In this document: piece after piece, positions 51,221-60,844 of the stretch
How the letters are laid out: each line of letters opens with the position of its first letter
How positions within the stretch are numbered: position 1 is the first letter of the stretch
The notes under the pieces: model-generated
Told to the model about the DNA's origin: nothing
Database searches by the model: none
What the model saw: the letters and a program-made list of their open reading frames with translations, nothing else
Program-made: the position numbers and the translations under genes
From: Defluviicoccus sp.
Lineage (GTDB): Bacteria > Pseudomonadota > Alphaproteobacteria > MPNO01
Length of the DNA stretch: 64,000 bases
NCBI GenBank assembly: GCA_028820505.1
Contig: JAPPIT010000007.1
Coordinates: 22,779-86,778 of the forward strand
Direction: 5' to 3'

Positions 51221-51898
51221 ATGACGAACGCAGCGACCGAGAGCCCGGTCACGCTTGAGGAGTACCGCGCCATGGACATGGCGCAGCGGCGCAGTGTGTG
51301 GCTCGAAATCTCGGATATCACCGAGGCCGAGTTCGACGACCACATGAATACGCAGAAGGCGCGCGAGGCGGCGGTGCCGCGCGTGGGCACCGTCGCGCCC
51401 GATTTCGTCGCCGACCGGCTCGATCGCAACCGCAAGCGGACGGGCGAGCAGGTGCGCCTTTCCGATTATCGGGGGAAGCCGGTCGCGATCGCGTTCGGCT
51501 CGTTCACCTGACCCCCCTTCCGGGGCAAGGCCGTGCGCCTTAACGAGCTCTACGACACCTACCGGGATCGGATGGAGTTCTTCCTGATCTATATCCGCGA
51601 AGCGCACCCCGCCAACGGCTGGCAGGTGCCCAACAACCTGATCGAGGACGTCATCTACGACGAGCCGACGACCGAGGAGGAACGCACCGAGGTCGCCTCG
51701 GCCTGCCAGATCGCCCTCGGCATCGAGATGCCGATGCTGGTCGACCGCATCGACAACGACGTCGAGGAGAAATATGTCGGCTTGCCGATGCGCCAGTTCC
51801 TGATCGACCCCGATGGCAGGATCGCCTATGCCGGCGCCAAGGGACCGTTCGGCTGGGACGACGAAGCCTTCGAGGAGGCGCTGAAGGCGATCCTGTAG
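51221..51898 (+). CDS. Deiodinase-like thioredoxin-fold selenoprotein (225 aa with selenocysteine 97)
   Basis: The frame 51221-51898 is interrupted only by a TGA at 51509-51511, codon 97, inside AFGSFT-TGA-PPFRG. Iodothyronine deiodinases and their bacterial relatives have S-x-T-U-P-P-F at this place, with U as the active selenocysteine. After it come FFLIYIREAHPANGW, which matches the deiodinase I-I-E-E-A-H-P-S-D-G-W block, and the C-terminal PMRQFLIDPDGRIAYAGAKGP. The N-terminal 55 residues are a helical extension. A hairpin lies at SECIS distance after the TGA. Normal callers would give 51221-51511 and a second piece. Biochemical substrate in bacteria is unknown; a peroxiredoxin- or reductase-like reaction is likely. 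Confidence 0.88.
51512..51541 (+). promoter_or_regulatory. Candidate bacterial SECIS element
   Basis: Just after the TGA, CCCC and GGGG can form a 4-bp stem with a UUCC loop (51514-51525), followed by stem AAGGC (51527-51531) and GCCTT (51537-51541) around loop CGTGC. In that second loop the G at 51533 lies 21 bases past the TGA, within the 16-37 base window reported for bacterial SECIS elements with a loop guanine. The stem lies inside coding sequence, as bacterial SECIS elements do. Confidence 0.6.
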
Positions 51899-51920
51899 AA
51901 CGGTCGCCGGGGAGGGCCGA

Positions 51921-52097
51921 GTGCCGACCATCGTCGTTTCGGAAGAGGTGCTGAAGAAGCTCCGCGCCCTTCGCCGCCCGGGCGAGGTCACCGACGACCG
52001 GGTTCTTGAGAGGATCGTGGACGAAGCCGCCGGCGAGCAGGAAAAGCGCCTGCGCGCCTACGAGGCGCAGGAGCAGGACATCCAGTCGACCAACTGA
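51921..52097 (+). CDS. Small hypothetical protein (58 aa)
   Basis: A GTG start with GGGGAGGG about 5 bases ahead opens VPTIVVSEEVLKKLRALRRPGEVTDDRVLERIV and ends in an acidic, helical tail. Its length and character resemble ribbon-helix-helix or antitoxin-type peptides with VSEEVLKKL, but there is no toxin partner beside it. It lies 22 bases after the selenoprotein gene and may share its transcript. Confidence 0.5.
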   Translation: MPTIVVSEEVLKKLRALRRPGEVTDDRVLERIVDEAAGEQEKRLRAYEAQEQDIQSTN

Positions 52098-52129
52098 GGC
52101 TTCCCCTCGGGACTCCGGTGGTGTGGCGT

Positions 52130-52222
52130 CCCTCGATACGGCGCTGGCGCGCCTACTCGGGATGAGGAGTCAAGTTGAGATTTCCCTCACCCTGAGTAAC
52201 GGCGAAGCCGCGTATCGAAGGG
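52130..52222. repeat. Dispersed palindromic repeat, copy A
   Basis: Left half CCCTCGATACGGCGCTGGCG and right half GCGAAGCCGCGTATCGAAGG form a large imperfect hairpin with CCTACTCGGGATGAGG and CCTCACCCTGAGTA in the middle. A near copy lies at 58998-59100. Here it separates convergent genes, a position fit for a bidirectional terminator. Confidence 0.65.
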
Positions 52223-52235
52223 CGGGAGCGCTGCG

Positions 52236-53183
52236 TCAGATCCCGGCCGAGGCGGCGACCAGCGTGTCGGTCTCCATGTCGTCGTCGCGCACCGCGCCGA
52301 TCAGGTCGGTGATGCGCTCGATGCCGCGTGCGTCGCACCACGCTTCCAGGTCGTCGATGATGGCGGTGAGCGCGGTCGGGTTGCGGAACCCGGCATAGCC
52401 GATGCCGACCCCGTGCGCGCCCGCCAGCATATACTCCACCACGTCCTCGGCCTTGGTCACGCCGCCGATGCCGATCACCGGCACGGTCACCTCCTTCGCG
52501 ACCTGGTAGACCATCCGAAGCACGATCGGCTTCAGGGCCGGCGAGACCAGCCCGCCGAACTTGTTGCCGAGCGCCGGGCGGAAATTGTCGGTCCGGATCT
52601 TGAGCGACAGGAAGGTATTGGCGATCACCAGCGCGTCGGCGCCGGCCTCCTCGGCGGCGACCGCGATCGAGACGATGTCGCCGGCGTTGGGCGACAGCTT
52701 GGCCCAGACCGGATGGTCGGTGGCGGCGCGGATGTCGCGCATGACCTTCGCCGTGTGCTCCTCGTGCAGCGAGAAATTGCCGCCGGTGGCGTTCCGCGTC
52801 GGACACGAGATGTTGACCTCCAGCACGTCGATCTGGGGGACGCTGAGGATCGAGCACATCTCGGCGAACTCGTCCGCCGTCTCGGCCGAGATGCTGGCGA
52901 TGAAGGGCGGCGTGAACTTCTTGTACTCGGGTACGATGTGGTCGAGAAAGTAGTAGACGCCCTTCCCGGGCAGGCCGATCGACTGGATGATCCCGGCCTC
53001 GGTCTCCGCCATGCGGGGCGTCGGGTTGCCGTTGCGCGGCTCCTTGCAGATGGTCTTGGCGACCAGCCCGCCCAGCCGGTTGAGATCGATCACGTCGGCG
53101 TATTCCCAGGAGAAGGCGCCCGAGGCGGGCATCACCGGGTTGGCGAGGTCGACGTCGCCGATCCTGATCGAAAGGTCTACCAT
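52236..53183 (-). CDS. pyrD: PyrD, dihydroorotate dehydrogenase class 1B catalytic subunit (315 aa)
   Basis: FMN-dependent oxidation of dihydroorotate to orotate in pyrimidine synthesis. Cysteine in LEVNISCPTRN is the class 1 base, and GNPTPRMAETEAGIIQSIGLPG and VIGIGGVTKAEDVVEYMLAGAHGVGIG are the other signature blocks. A partner electron-transfer protein, PyrK, is encoded just upstream, showing the 1B (NAD-linked) type. The two genes overlap by 7 bases. Confidence 0.93.
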   Translation of the reverse strand: MVDLSIRIGDVDLANPVMPASGAFSWEYADVIDLNRLGGLVAKTICKEPRNGNPTPRMAETEAGIIQSIGLPGKGVYYFLDHIVPEYKKFTPPFIASISAETADEFAEMCSILSVPQIDVLEVNISCPTRNATGGNFSLHEEHTAKVMRDIRAATDHPVWAKLSPNAGDIVSIAVAAEEAGADALVIANTFLSLKIRTDNFRPALGNKFGGLVSPALKPIVLRMVYQVAKEVTVPVIGIGGVTKAEDVVEYMLAGAHGVGIGYAGFRNPTALTAIIDDLEAWCDARGIERITDLIGAVRDDDMETDTLVAASAGI

Positions 53184-54049
53184 CCCACGGCCTCCTGGAT
53201 ATCGAACACCGGGCCTTCGCGGCAGACCCGCTTGAGGACGCGCTTGCCGTCCACCTCGAAGGTGCGCACGCAGATGTAGCAGGCGCCGAGCGCGCAGCAC
53301 ATCAGCTGCTCCATCGCCACCTGGCCCGGGATGCCGTGCGCGGCGCCGAGCCGCTTCATCAGCATCAGCAGACGGTTCGAGCCGCAGGTGAAAAAGGCGT
53401 CCGCTCTGCCGTCGGCGATCAGGCTTTCGAGGATCGCCTCGACGTTCTCGACCGCGCTCGACCCGTCGCTGTCGACCACGGTGATCACGTTCGCGCCAAG
53501 GTCAGCGAAGAAGTCGCGCGACATCAGCAGTTCGGGGGTGCGGGCGCTGAGAATGGCGGTAATCCTGACATCGTGCTCGGCTGCGAGCTGGGAGAGCGGC
53601 GCGAGCGTCGCCAGGCCGACGCCGCGGCCGAGCACGACGATGTTCTTCCAGCCGGACTCGAGGCTGAAGCCGATGCCGAGCGGGCCCGCGATGTTGAACT
53701 CGCCGCCGGGCTCCAGCATCGACATGCCGAGCGTGCCGCGCCCCTCGCCCTTGTACAGGAACTCGAGCCGCCCGCCCGGTTTGTCGATCCGGTAGATGCT
53801 CATCGGCCGCCGCATCCACACCTCGGCGCCGTCCGGGGTGGGGCAGAGGAGGTGGAAGAACTGGCCCGCCCTCGCGCGCAACGCGCGCTCCGGCGCATCG
53901 AGCACCAGCAGCCGGTTGGACTCGTTCACCATGTCGTTCGAGACGACGCGGCAGACGAACTCGCCCGCGACCCGGTCGGGGTAGGGGTCCGGCTCGCCGA
54001 GGCGTACCGGCGCGGCGGTGTACTTGTCGGACGCGGTGAGGTCCTGCAT
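53177..54049 (-). CDS. pyrK: PyrK, dihydroorotate dehydrogenase electron-transfer subunit (290 aa)
   Basis: FAD and [2Fe-2S] protein passing electrons from PyrD to NAD. The iron-sulfur cysteines lie in MCCALGACYICV and RVCREGPVFD, a C-x4-C-x2-C-x-C arrangement, and RRPMSIYRI is the FAD site. It overlaps pyrD. The weak TATAGA at 54081-54086 may be its -10 box. Confidence 0.92.
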   Translation of the reverse strand: MQDLTASDKYTAAPVRLGEPDPYPDRVAGEFVCRVVSNDMVNESNRLLVLDAPERALRARAGQFFHLLCPTPDGAEVWMRRPMSIYRIDKPGGRLEFLYKGEGRGTLGMSMLEPGGEFNIAGPLGIGFSLESGWKNIVVLGRGVGLATLAPLSQLAAEHDVRITAILSARTPELLMSRDFFADLGANVITVVDSDGSSAVENVEAILESLIADGRADAFFTCGSNRLLMLMKRLGAAHGIPGQVAMEQLMCCALGACYICVRTFEVDGKRVLKRVCREGPVFDIQEAVGW

Positions 54050-54080
54050 CGCCCGGGTTCCGTGTTCGAGGAGCCGGCAG

Positions 54081-54086
54081 TCTATA
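54081..54086 (-). promoter_or_regulatory. Possible -10 box before pyrK
   Basis: TATAGA on the minus strand lies 32 bases before the pyrK start in an unusually AT-rich intergenic patch; no good -35 box is seen. Confidence 0.3.
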
Positions 54087-54142
54087 TCAGGGTTGTATCA
54101 AAATAAAGATAAATCCCAATTTTGGTACGCGCGGGGCGGAGA

Positions 54143-55462
54143 TCAGCCCTTGTCGCCGAACAGGAGCGTCATGTTGATGCGGTGGTTCGCGTAGCCCGGC
54201 CGGAAGCGCACCCGTCCGGACTCGTGGAACAGGTCGGAGCGGAACACCACGGCCCGGTTCCGGCGGTAGGGGAAAGTGACGGAGCCGGCCTCGTTCCCGT
54301 CGAGGAATGCGCGGATCCTGCCCTTGTCCCGATCGTAGTCCGCGATCGCCCAGCCGTCCGGCGGGAGCGCGCGGTGCACGACGAGCCCGCCCGCGTCGGG
54401 TTCCAGATTGGCCGCGTCCGGGGTGAGCCAGAAATTGAGGCTGACCGCCCCCGAATCCGCGTGGACATCGATTCCCCGCGACCCGGTCAGGCACTTGAAG
54501 GCCCAGGCCTGCGTCAGCGGGTGCGGACCCAGGATTTCCGGCAGCGCCGCGCGGAGCCCGTCGACGATCTGCAGCAGCAGGGGCGAGGCGAGCCCGTCCT
54601 CGAGATAGGCCGCGAGAAAGCCCGGGATGTGCTCGCAGTCGTGCCAGATCGTGCTTTCGAGCATCTGCCGGGAGAGCGCTTCGAGCGCGGCCGGGCTCAG
54701 CAGATCGTCGATGACGGCGATCCCCGGCGCGTTCTCCCGGTAGCGTGCCTGCACGTCCGTTCCGGAGAAGGACGGGTGGAGCGCGCCGGCGGCGATTTCC
54801 TCTACCTCGCGACTGTGGAGCGCGCGGTTGTAGGTGGCCTCCAGCCCGGCGCGGATGTCGTCCGGCAGCGGCGCGGGGTCGGTCCCGTCGGGCATTCCCG
54901 CCGCCGCCCGGTCGTAGAGCGCGGCGAGGGCAGAGAAGCGTTCGACCTCGCGCCCGGCTTGGGCGAGATGGCGGAATTGCGCCGCGTCGTGCTCGAATTT
55001 CGGCCCCGAAGATCGGCTGAAGGAAGGGTGGTCGGCGCCCATCGCGGCGGGATTGCGCCGGATCGCCCGGGTCTCGCGGAAGGATTCGAGCGCGCCCGCC
55101 CGGTCTCCCGACGCGAGCAGCATCAGGCCCTCGCGCAGGCGAATCTCGTAGAGCGCGGGGTCGAGCTTCAGCGCCTCGCCGTAGGCGGCCGCGGCGTCGG
55201 CGTGGCGCCCGAGCGACTGGAGCGCGCCGCCCCGGTTGGCGTGGGCGTGGAGATAGTCGGGCCGGAGCGCCAGCGCGCGGTCGAAGGCATCGAGCGCCCC
55301 GCCCGGATCGCCGGTTTCCGCCAGCGCCACACCCAGGTTGTGCCAGATGCCGGCGTTTCCCGGATCGTCCGCGAGCAGCGCCCGGTAGGCCGCGGCCGCC
55401 TCGGCCGGGCGTCCGTCGCGGTGAAGCGCCGCCGCGTGGGCGAGACCGGCGCCCTTAGCCAC
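54143..55462 (-). CDS. TPR protein with 2OG-Fe(II) oxygenase-like domain (439 aa)
   Basis: The N-terminal half (about 1-135) is tetratricopeptide repeats: GIWHNLGVALAETGDPGGALDAFDRAL and HAHANRGGALQSLGRHADA. The C-terminal half has H-x-D...H iron ligands (IDVHADSGAVSLNFWLTPD and VVFRSDLFHES) with the arginine in GYANHRINMTL. Such TPR fusions act on protein or peptide substrates. A GTG at 55462 overlaps the ABC ATPase stop. The substrate is unknown. Confidence 0.82.
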   Translation of the reverse strand: MAKGAGLAHAAALHRDGRPAEAAAAYRALLADDPGNAGIWHNLGVALAETGDPGGALDAFDRALALRPDYLHAHANRGGALQSLGRHADAAAAYGEALKLDPALYEIRLREGLMLLASGDRAGALESFRETRAIRRNPAAMGADHPSFSRSSGPKFEHDAAQFRHLAQAGREVERFSALAALYDRAAAGMPDGTDPAPLPDDIRAGLEATYNRALHSREVEEIAAGALHPSFSGTDVQARYRENAPGIAVIDDLLSPAALEALSRQMLESTIWHDCEHIPGFLAAYLEDGLASPLLLQIVDGLRAALPEILGPHPLTQAWAFKCLTGSRGIDVHADSGAVSLNFWLTPDAANLEPDAGGLVVHRALPPDGWAIADYDRDKGRIRAFLDGNEAGSVTFPYRRNRAVVFRSDLFHESGRVRFRPGYANHRINMTLLFGDKG

Positions 55463-56228
55463 CCATCGCCTCGGCGAGCCGCGCCGAAACCTCGCGGCAG
55501 TGGCGGTTGTAGGCGTCCGAGGTGCGGAAGCCGGTGTCGCTGCGCGGGTAGGGGGCGTCGACCGCGATGTCGGCCGCGATGCGGCCCGGCCGCGGCGTCA
55601 TCACCAGGATACGGTTCGAGAGATAGACCGACTCGAACACGGAGTGGGTGACGAAGACGACCGTCCAGCCTTCGCTTCGCCACAGCGCGAGAAGGTCGTC
55701 GTTGAGCCTGAACCGGGTGATCTCGTCGAGCGCGGCGAAGGGCTCGTCCATCAGGAGGAGGCGCGGCCGCGTCACCAGCGCCCGCGCGATCGAGGCGCGC
55801 ATCCGCATTCCGCCCGACAGCTCGCGCGGATAGGCGTCCGCGAACCCGTCGAGCCCGACGAGGTCGAGGGCGCGGTCGATGTCCTTCCGCGCCTCGGCCC
55901 TGGTCCGGCCCGCGAGCCGCAGCGGCAGGAACACGTTGTCGAACACCGGGGCCCAGGGCATCAGCGTCGGCTCCTGGAAGACGAAGCCGATGTCCCGCCG
56001 GGCGGTCTCGGTGGCGAGGCGGACGGTGCCGGCGGTCGCCTCACCGAGGCCCGCGATCAACCTGAGCGCCGTCGATTTGCCGCATCCCGACGGGCCGAGG
56101 ATGGTGGTGAACGATCCCGCCCCGATCGCGAGCGTCAGCCCGTCCAGCGCGACGGTCCCGTTGGCGAACGTCTTGGCGACGCCCTCCATCCGCACCAAGG
56201 CCGGTTCCGCTGAGACTCCGGCGCCCAT
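55455..56228 (-). CDS. ABC transporter ATPase, nitrate/sulfonate type, orphan (257 aa)
   Basis: Walker A LGPSGCGKSTALRLI, signature ELSGGMRMRASIARAL and Walker B LLLMDEPFAALDE; FQEPTLMPW is the Q-loop. The sequence resembles SsuB/TauB-like ATPases for anions or sulfonates. No permease or binding-protein gene lies beside it: downstream is the TPR oxygenase and upstream alaS. It may serve a transporter elsewhere. The ATG at 56228 lies 17 bases past the alaS stop. Confidence 0.87.
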   Translation of the reverse strand: MGAGVSAEPALVRMEGVAKTFANGTVALDGLTLAIGAGSFTTILGPSGCGKSTALRLIAGLGEATAGTVRLATETARRDIGFVFQEPTLMPWAPVFDNVFLPLRLAGRTRAEARKDIDRALDLVGLDGFADAYPRELSGGMRMRASIARALVTRPRLLLMDEPFAALDEITRFRLNDDLLALWRSEGWTVVFVTHSVFESVYLSNRILVMTPRPGRIAADIAVDAPYPRSDTGFRTSDAYNRHCREVSARLAEAMGG

Positions 56229-56245
56229 TGCGCTCCCGCGAGGGC

Positions 56246-58897
56246 TCAGCCGGCGCGTGCCGACAGCGCGTGCTCGATGCTCTCCAGCGCCTTCCCGGCC
56301 GCGGCCGCGTCGGGACCGCCGGCCTGGGCCATGTCGGGCCTGCCGCCGCCGCCCTTGCCGCCGAGCGCGGCGGCACCTTCCCGCACCAGCGCCACCGCAT
56401 CGAAGCGGTCGGTGAGATCGTCCGTCACGCCGACGACGAGAGATGCCTTGCCGTCGCCCACCGCGACCAGTGCGACCACGCCGGACCCGATCTGCTTCTT
56501 GAGGTCGTCCGCCATGCCGCGCAGCTCCTTCGCCGGGACCCCGTCGACGCGACGGCCGGCGAAGGCGATGCCGTCGATTTGCTTTGCCGCCTGGGGCGCG
56601 CCGCCCTGGCCGCCGGTCGCGAGTTTGCGCCTCGTGTCCGACAGCTCGCGCTCCAGCCGGCGGCGGTCCTCGAGCAGTGCCTCGATCCTCTCCGGCAACT
56701 CGGCCGGACTCGTCCTGAGCGCGGTCGCCGCGCGCGTCAGCAGGTCGTCCTGCGCGGCGAGATGCGCGACGGCGGCGTCGCCCGCCACCGCCTCGATGCG
56801 GCGCACCCCCGCCGCGACCGCGCTCTCGCCGACGATCTTGAAGGCGCCGATGTCGCCGGTGCGCGCGACATGGGTGCCGCCGCACAGCTCCACCGACCAG
56901 GGCTCGCCGGCGTCCTCGCCCATCGTGACGACCCTGACCTCGTCGCCGTACTTCTCGCCGAACAGCGCCATCGCGCCCGCGCCGATCGCCTCGTCCGGCG
57001 TCATCAGGCGGGTCGCGACCTCGGTGTTGACGCGGACCTGCCGGTTGACCGCGCTCTCGATCCCGGCGAGCGCGTCGCGTTCGATCGACGCATGGTGGCT
57101 GATGTCGAAACGCAGGCGGTCCGGCGCGACCAGCGAGCCCTTCTGGGTGACGTGCGCGCCGAGCTGCCGCCTGAGCGCCGAGTGGAGGAGGTGGGTCGCC
57201 GAGTGGTGGGCGCGGAGCGCCGCCCGCCGCGCCGCGTCGACCCGCATTTCCAGCACGTCGCCGACGGCGACCGCGCCGCTCCTGACGGTGCCGACATGGA
57301 CGATCAGGTCCTCGGCGCAGTACCGCGTGTCCACGATCTCCACCGCCGTCCCGTCCTCGCCTTCCAGCACGCCGCGGTCGCCGATCTGGCCGCCCGCCTC
57401 GGCGTAGAAGGGGGTCTGGTTGACGATGACGGAGACCTCGCTTCCCGCCTCGACGCGGTCGACGGGCTTGCCGGCCGAGACCAGCCCGGCCACGACGGCA
57501 TCCGCCGCGAGGGTGGTGTAGCCGAGGAATTCGGTCGCGCCCACGCGTTCGCGGAGGTCGAACCAGAGTTCGTCCTCCGCAGCCTGGCCGGAGCCCGCCC
57601 AGCTCTTGCGCGCCTCGGCGCGCTGGCGTTCCATCGCCGCCTCGAAGCCCGCCGAATCGACCGCGCGGCCTTCGCCCCGCAACACGTCCTCGGTGAGGTC
57701 GAGCGGGAAGCCGTAAGTGTCGTAGAGACGGAACGCGACCTCGCCCGGCAGCTTCTCGCCCTCGCCCAGCCGGGCGGTCTCGTCGGCGAGCAGCCGGAGG
57801 CCGCGTTCGAGCATCTCCTTGAACCGGGTCTCCTCGTGGCGCAGCGTCTCGGCGATCAGCGGCTCGGCGCGCGCGATCTCCGGGAACGCGGCGCCCATGC
57901 CGGCGACCAGCGTCGCCACCAGCTTCCACAGCAGGGGCTCGTCGGCGCCCATGATGTGGGCGTGGCGCATCGCGCGCCGCATGATGCGCCGCAGCACGTA
58001 GCCGCGGCCCTCGTTCGACGGCAGCACGCCGTCGGCGATCAAGAAGCTCGATGCGCGCACATGGTCCGCGATCACCCGGTGCGCCACCGCGTGCTCGCCG
58101 TCGGGATCGGTGCCCGACCGGTCCGCGGAGGCCTCGATCAGCGTCCTCAGCGCGTCGATCGCGTAATTGTCGTTGGTGCCCTGCATGAGGGCGGCGATCC
58201 GCTCCAGCCCCATGCCGGTGTCGATGCTGGGCCTCGGCAGCGGCACGCGCTCGCCCGGCCGCGGCTGGTCGAACTGCATGAAGACGAGGTTCCAGATCTC
58301 GACGAAGCGGTCGCCATCCTCGTCGGGGCTGCCTGGCGGGCCGCCCGGGATGTGCTCGCCGTGGTCGTAGAAGATCTCCGAGCACGGCCCGCACGGCCCG
58401 GTCTCGCCCATCGACCAGAAATTGTCGCTGGTGGCGATCCTGAGGATGCGGTCCCCGCCGAGCCCGGCGATCCGGCGCCACAGATCGAAGGCCTCGTCGT
58501 CGTCGGCATAGACCGTGACCAGCAGGCGGTCCTCGGGCACCGCGAGATCGCGCACGATCAGGGACCAGGCGAGCTCGATCGCGGTCTCCTTGAAGTAGTC
58601 GCCGAAGGAGAAATTGCCCAGCATCTCGAAGAACGTGTGGTGGCGCGCGGTGTAGCCCACGTTCTCGAGGTCGTTGTGCTTGCCGCCGGCGCGGACGCAT
58701 TTCTGCGAGGTCACCGCGCGCGAATAGTCGCGCGCCTCGATGCCGGTGAAGACGTTCTTGAACTGCACCATGCCGGCGTTGGTGAACAAGAGCGTCGGAT
58801 CGTTCTCCGGGACCAGCGGGGAGGAGGGGACGATCGCGTGCCCGTTCGCGGCGAAATAGTCGAGAAACGCCGTCCGCAAGTCGTTGGTGCCGAGCAT
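56246..58897 (-). CDS. alaS: Alanyl-tRNA synthetase (883 aa)
   Basis: Class II synthetase. The catalytic start is [19 protein letters not shown] with [19 protein letters not shown]; the editing domain has [12 protein letters not shown] and [18 protein letters not shown] with the metal histidines and cysteine. Full-length and standard. The ATG at 58897 opens [12 protein letters not shown]. recA lies upstream on the same strand, a conserved alphaproteobacterial order. Confidence 0.98.
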   Translation of the reverse strand: MLGTNDLRTAFLDYFAANGHAIVPSSPLVPENDPTLLFTNAGMVQFKNVFTGIEARDYSRAVTSQKCVRAGGKHNDLENVGYTARHHTFFEMLGNFSFGDYFKETAIELAWSLIVRDLAVPEDRLLVTVYADDDEAFDLWRRIAGLGGDRILRIATSDNFWSMGETGPCGPCSEIFYDHGEHIPGGPPGSPDEDGDRFVEIWNLVFMQFDQPRPGERVPLPRPSIDTGMGLERIAALMQGTNDNYAIDALRTLIEASADRSGTDPDGEHAVAHRVIADHVRASSFLIADGVLPSNEGRGYVLRRIMRRAMRHAHIMGADEPLLWKLVATLVAGMGAAFPEIARAEPLIAETLRHEETRFKEMLERGLRLLADETARLGEGEKLPGEVAFRLYDTYGFPLDLTEDVLRGEGRAVDSAGFEAAMERQRAEARKSWAGSGQAAEDELWFDLRERVGATEFLGYTTLAADAVVAGLVSAGKPVDRVEAGSEVSVIVNQTPFYAEAGGQIGDRGVLEGEDGTAVEIVDTRYCAEDLIVHVGTVRSGAVAVGDVLEMRVDAARRAALRAHHSATHLLHSALRRQLGAHVTQKGSLVAPDRLRFDISHHASIERDALAGIESAVNRQVRVNTEVATRLMTPDEAIGAGAMALFGEKYGDEVRVVTMGEDAGEPWSVELCGGTHVARTGDIGAFKIVGESAVAAGVRRIEAVAGDAAVAHLAAQDDLLTRAATALRTSPAELPERIEALLEDRRRLERELSDTRRKLATGGQGGAPQAAKQIDGIAFAGRRVDGVPAKELRGMADDLKKQIGSGVVALVAVGDGKASLVVGVTDDLTDRFDAVALVREGAAALGGKGGGGRPDMAQAGGPDAAAAGKALESIEHALSARAG

Positions 58898-58997
58898 GAT
58901 TCCCGCCGCCGCCCGTCTGTGCCGTGCCTGCCGTGCCCGGATTGAGTATAGCGCGGGCGGGCGTCTGTCCAGCGCGGCGGGGCCGTTCTCGGCCGGT

Positions 58998-59100
58998 CCT
59001 TCGATACGGCGCTGGCGCGCCTACTCAGGATGAGGGTGAGTGTTGGCCGTCCAGAACCCGGCCCTCACCCTGAGTAGCGGCGAAGCCGCGTATCGAAGGG
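58998..59100. repeat. Dispersed palindromic repeat, copy B
   Basis: CCTTCGATACGGCGCTGGCG and the right half CGGCGAAGCCGCGTATCGAAGG match copy A at 52130-52222 nearly base for base. It lies between the recA stop and alaS start, likely acting as the recA terminator. Confidence 0.65.
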
Positions 59101-59114
59101 TGCGGATACCCGCC

Positions 59115-60200
<1,086 letters not shown>

Positions 60201-60255
60201 CGAACCCTCCGCTTCTTATTCCATAGCCGCTCGTGCCGTGCAACGAAGGCTATTT

Positions 60256-60270
60256 GTACACGATTTGTTC
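60256..60270 (+). promoter_or_regulatory. LexA-box-like site
   Basis: GTAC-ACGATTT-GTTC differs by one base from the alphaproteobacterial LexA box GTTC-N7-GTTC. It lies 56-70 bases before the recA start and would overlap a weak minus-strand promoter (TTGCAT and TACAAA, 16-base gap). Confidence 0.55.
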
Positions 60271-60287
60271 AGGTATGCAAGCGAAAA

Positions 60288-60302
60288 GAACAAACCCTGT
60301 AC
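60288..60302 (-). promoter_or_regulatory. Second LexA-box-like site, opposite orientation
   Basis: On the minus strand GTAC-AGGGTTT-GTTC, the same arrangement as the site 17 bases away, inverted. Together they make a symmetric pair that could bind LexA dimers in tandem. Confidence 0.5.
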
Positions 60303-60332
60303 AAAAATATTTTCGTCAATTCCGTCAGGAGG

Positions 60333-60749
60333 TTAGTCGCGCCGCAGGTAGAAGGTCGCGATTCCCGTCGCGACCGCCCGGCCGCCGGGCTCCGACACCT
60401 CGACCCGGACGGTGCCGAGGCTGCGCCCGGCGCGGACGATCTCGGCGCGGGCCAGCAGGTCGGCGCCGGTGGAGGCCCGCAGATAGTCCACCCGGAGGTC
60501 GACCGTCGGCGTCGGGCCGCGGGTCCTGATGACGATCGCGGCATGGGCGGCGATGTCGACCGCGCCGGCGACGATGGCGCCGTGAAAGCCGGGCTCGCCC
60601 GGGATGCGGGCGAACTCGGGCCGCGCCGGGATCCGCACGGTGAGCGCCTCCGCTTCGGCCTCGACCGATTCGAGCACCGGTCCGAGCCAATGGTGGAAAG
60701 GCGGTTTGGCGAGCTCCGCTTCGAGACAGGCTCTGAGGTCGTCGGCCAC
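60333..60749 (-). CDS. PaaI-type acyl-CoA thioesterase-like protein (138 aa)
   Basis: Hotdog fold: FHGAIVAGAVDIAAHAAIV forms the central helix, with the aspartate or other acidic residue expected in it, followed by TVDLRVDYLRAS and RAGRSLGTVRVEV. PaaI thioesterases hydrolyse phenylacetyl- or hydroxyacyl-CoA. The substrate is not known here. Confidence 0.85.
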   Translation of the reverse strand: MADDLRACLEAELAKPPFHHWLGPVLESVEAEAEALTVRIPARPEFARIPGEPGFHGAIVAGAVDIAAHAAIVIRTRGPTPTVDLRVDYLRASTGADLLARAEIVRAGRSLGTVRVEVSEPGGRAVATGIATFYLRRD

Positions 60750-60844
60750 GGCGGCGTCTCCCCGAAATCGGCGCTGCGGCCCGGACGATAGGCGATGCCG
60801 GAGGCGTCCGGTAGACTGCGCCCGGCCAACCGGGGGAGGGCGCC

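Noticed and set aside
51533..51898. Reading the 3' part of the selenoprotein as a separate gene
   Set aside because: A start at 51533 has no ribosome site and would lack the front half of the fold; the TGA is better read as selenocysteine.
56228..58945. 905-aa plus-strand frame
   Set aside because: Antisense of alaS for the same reason.
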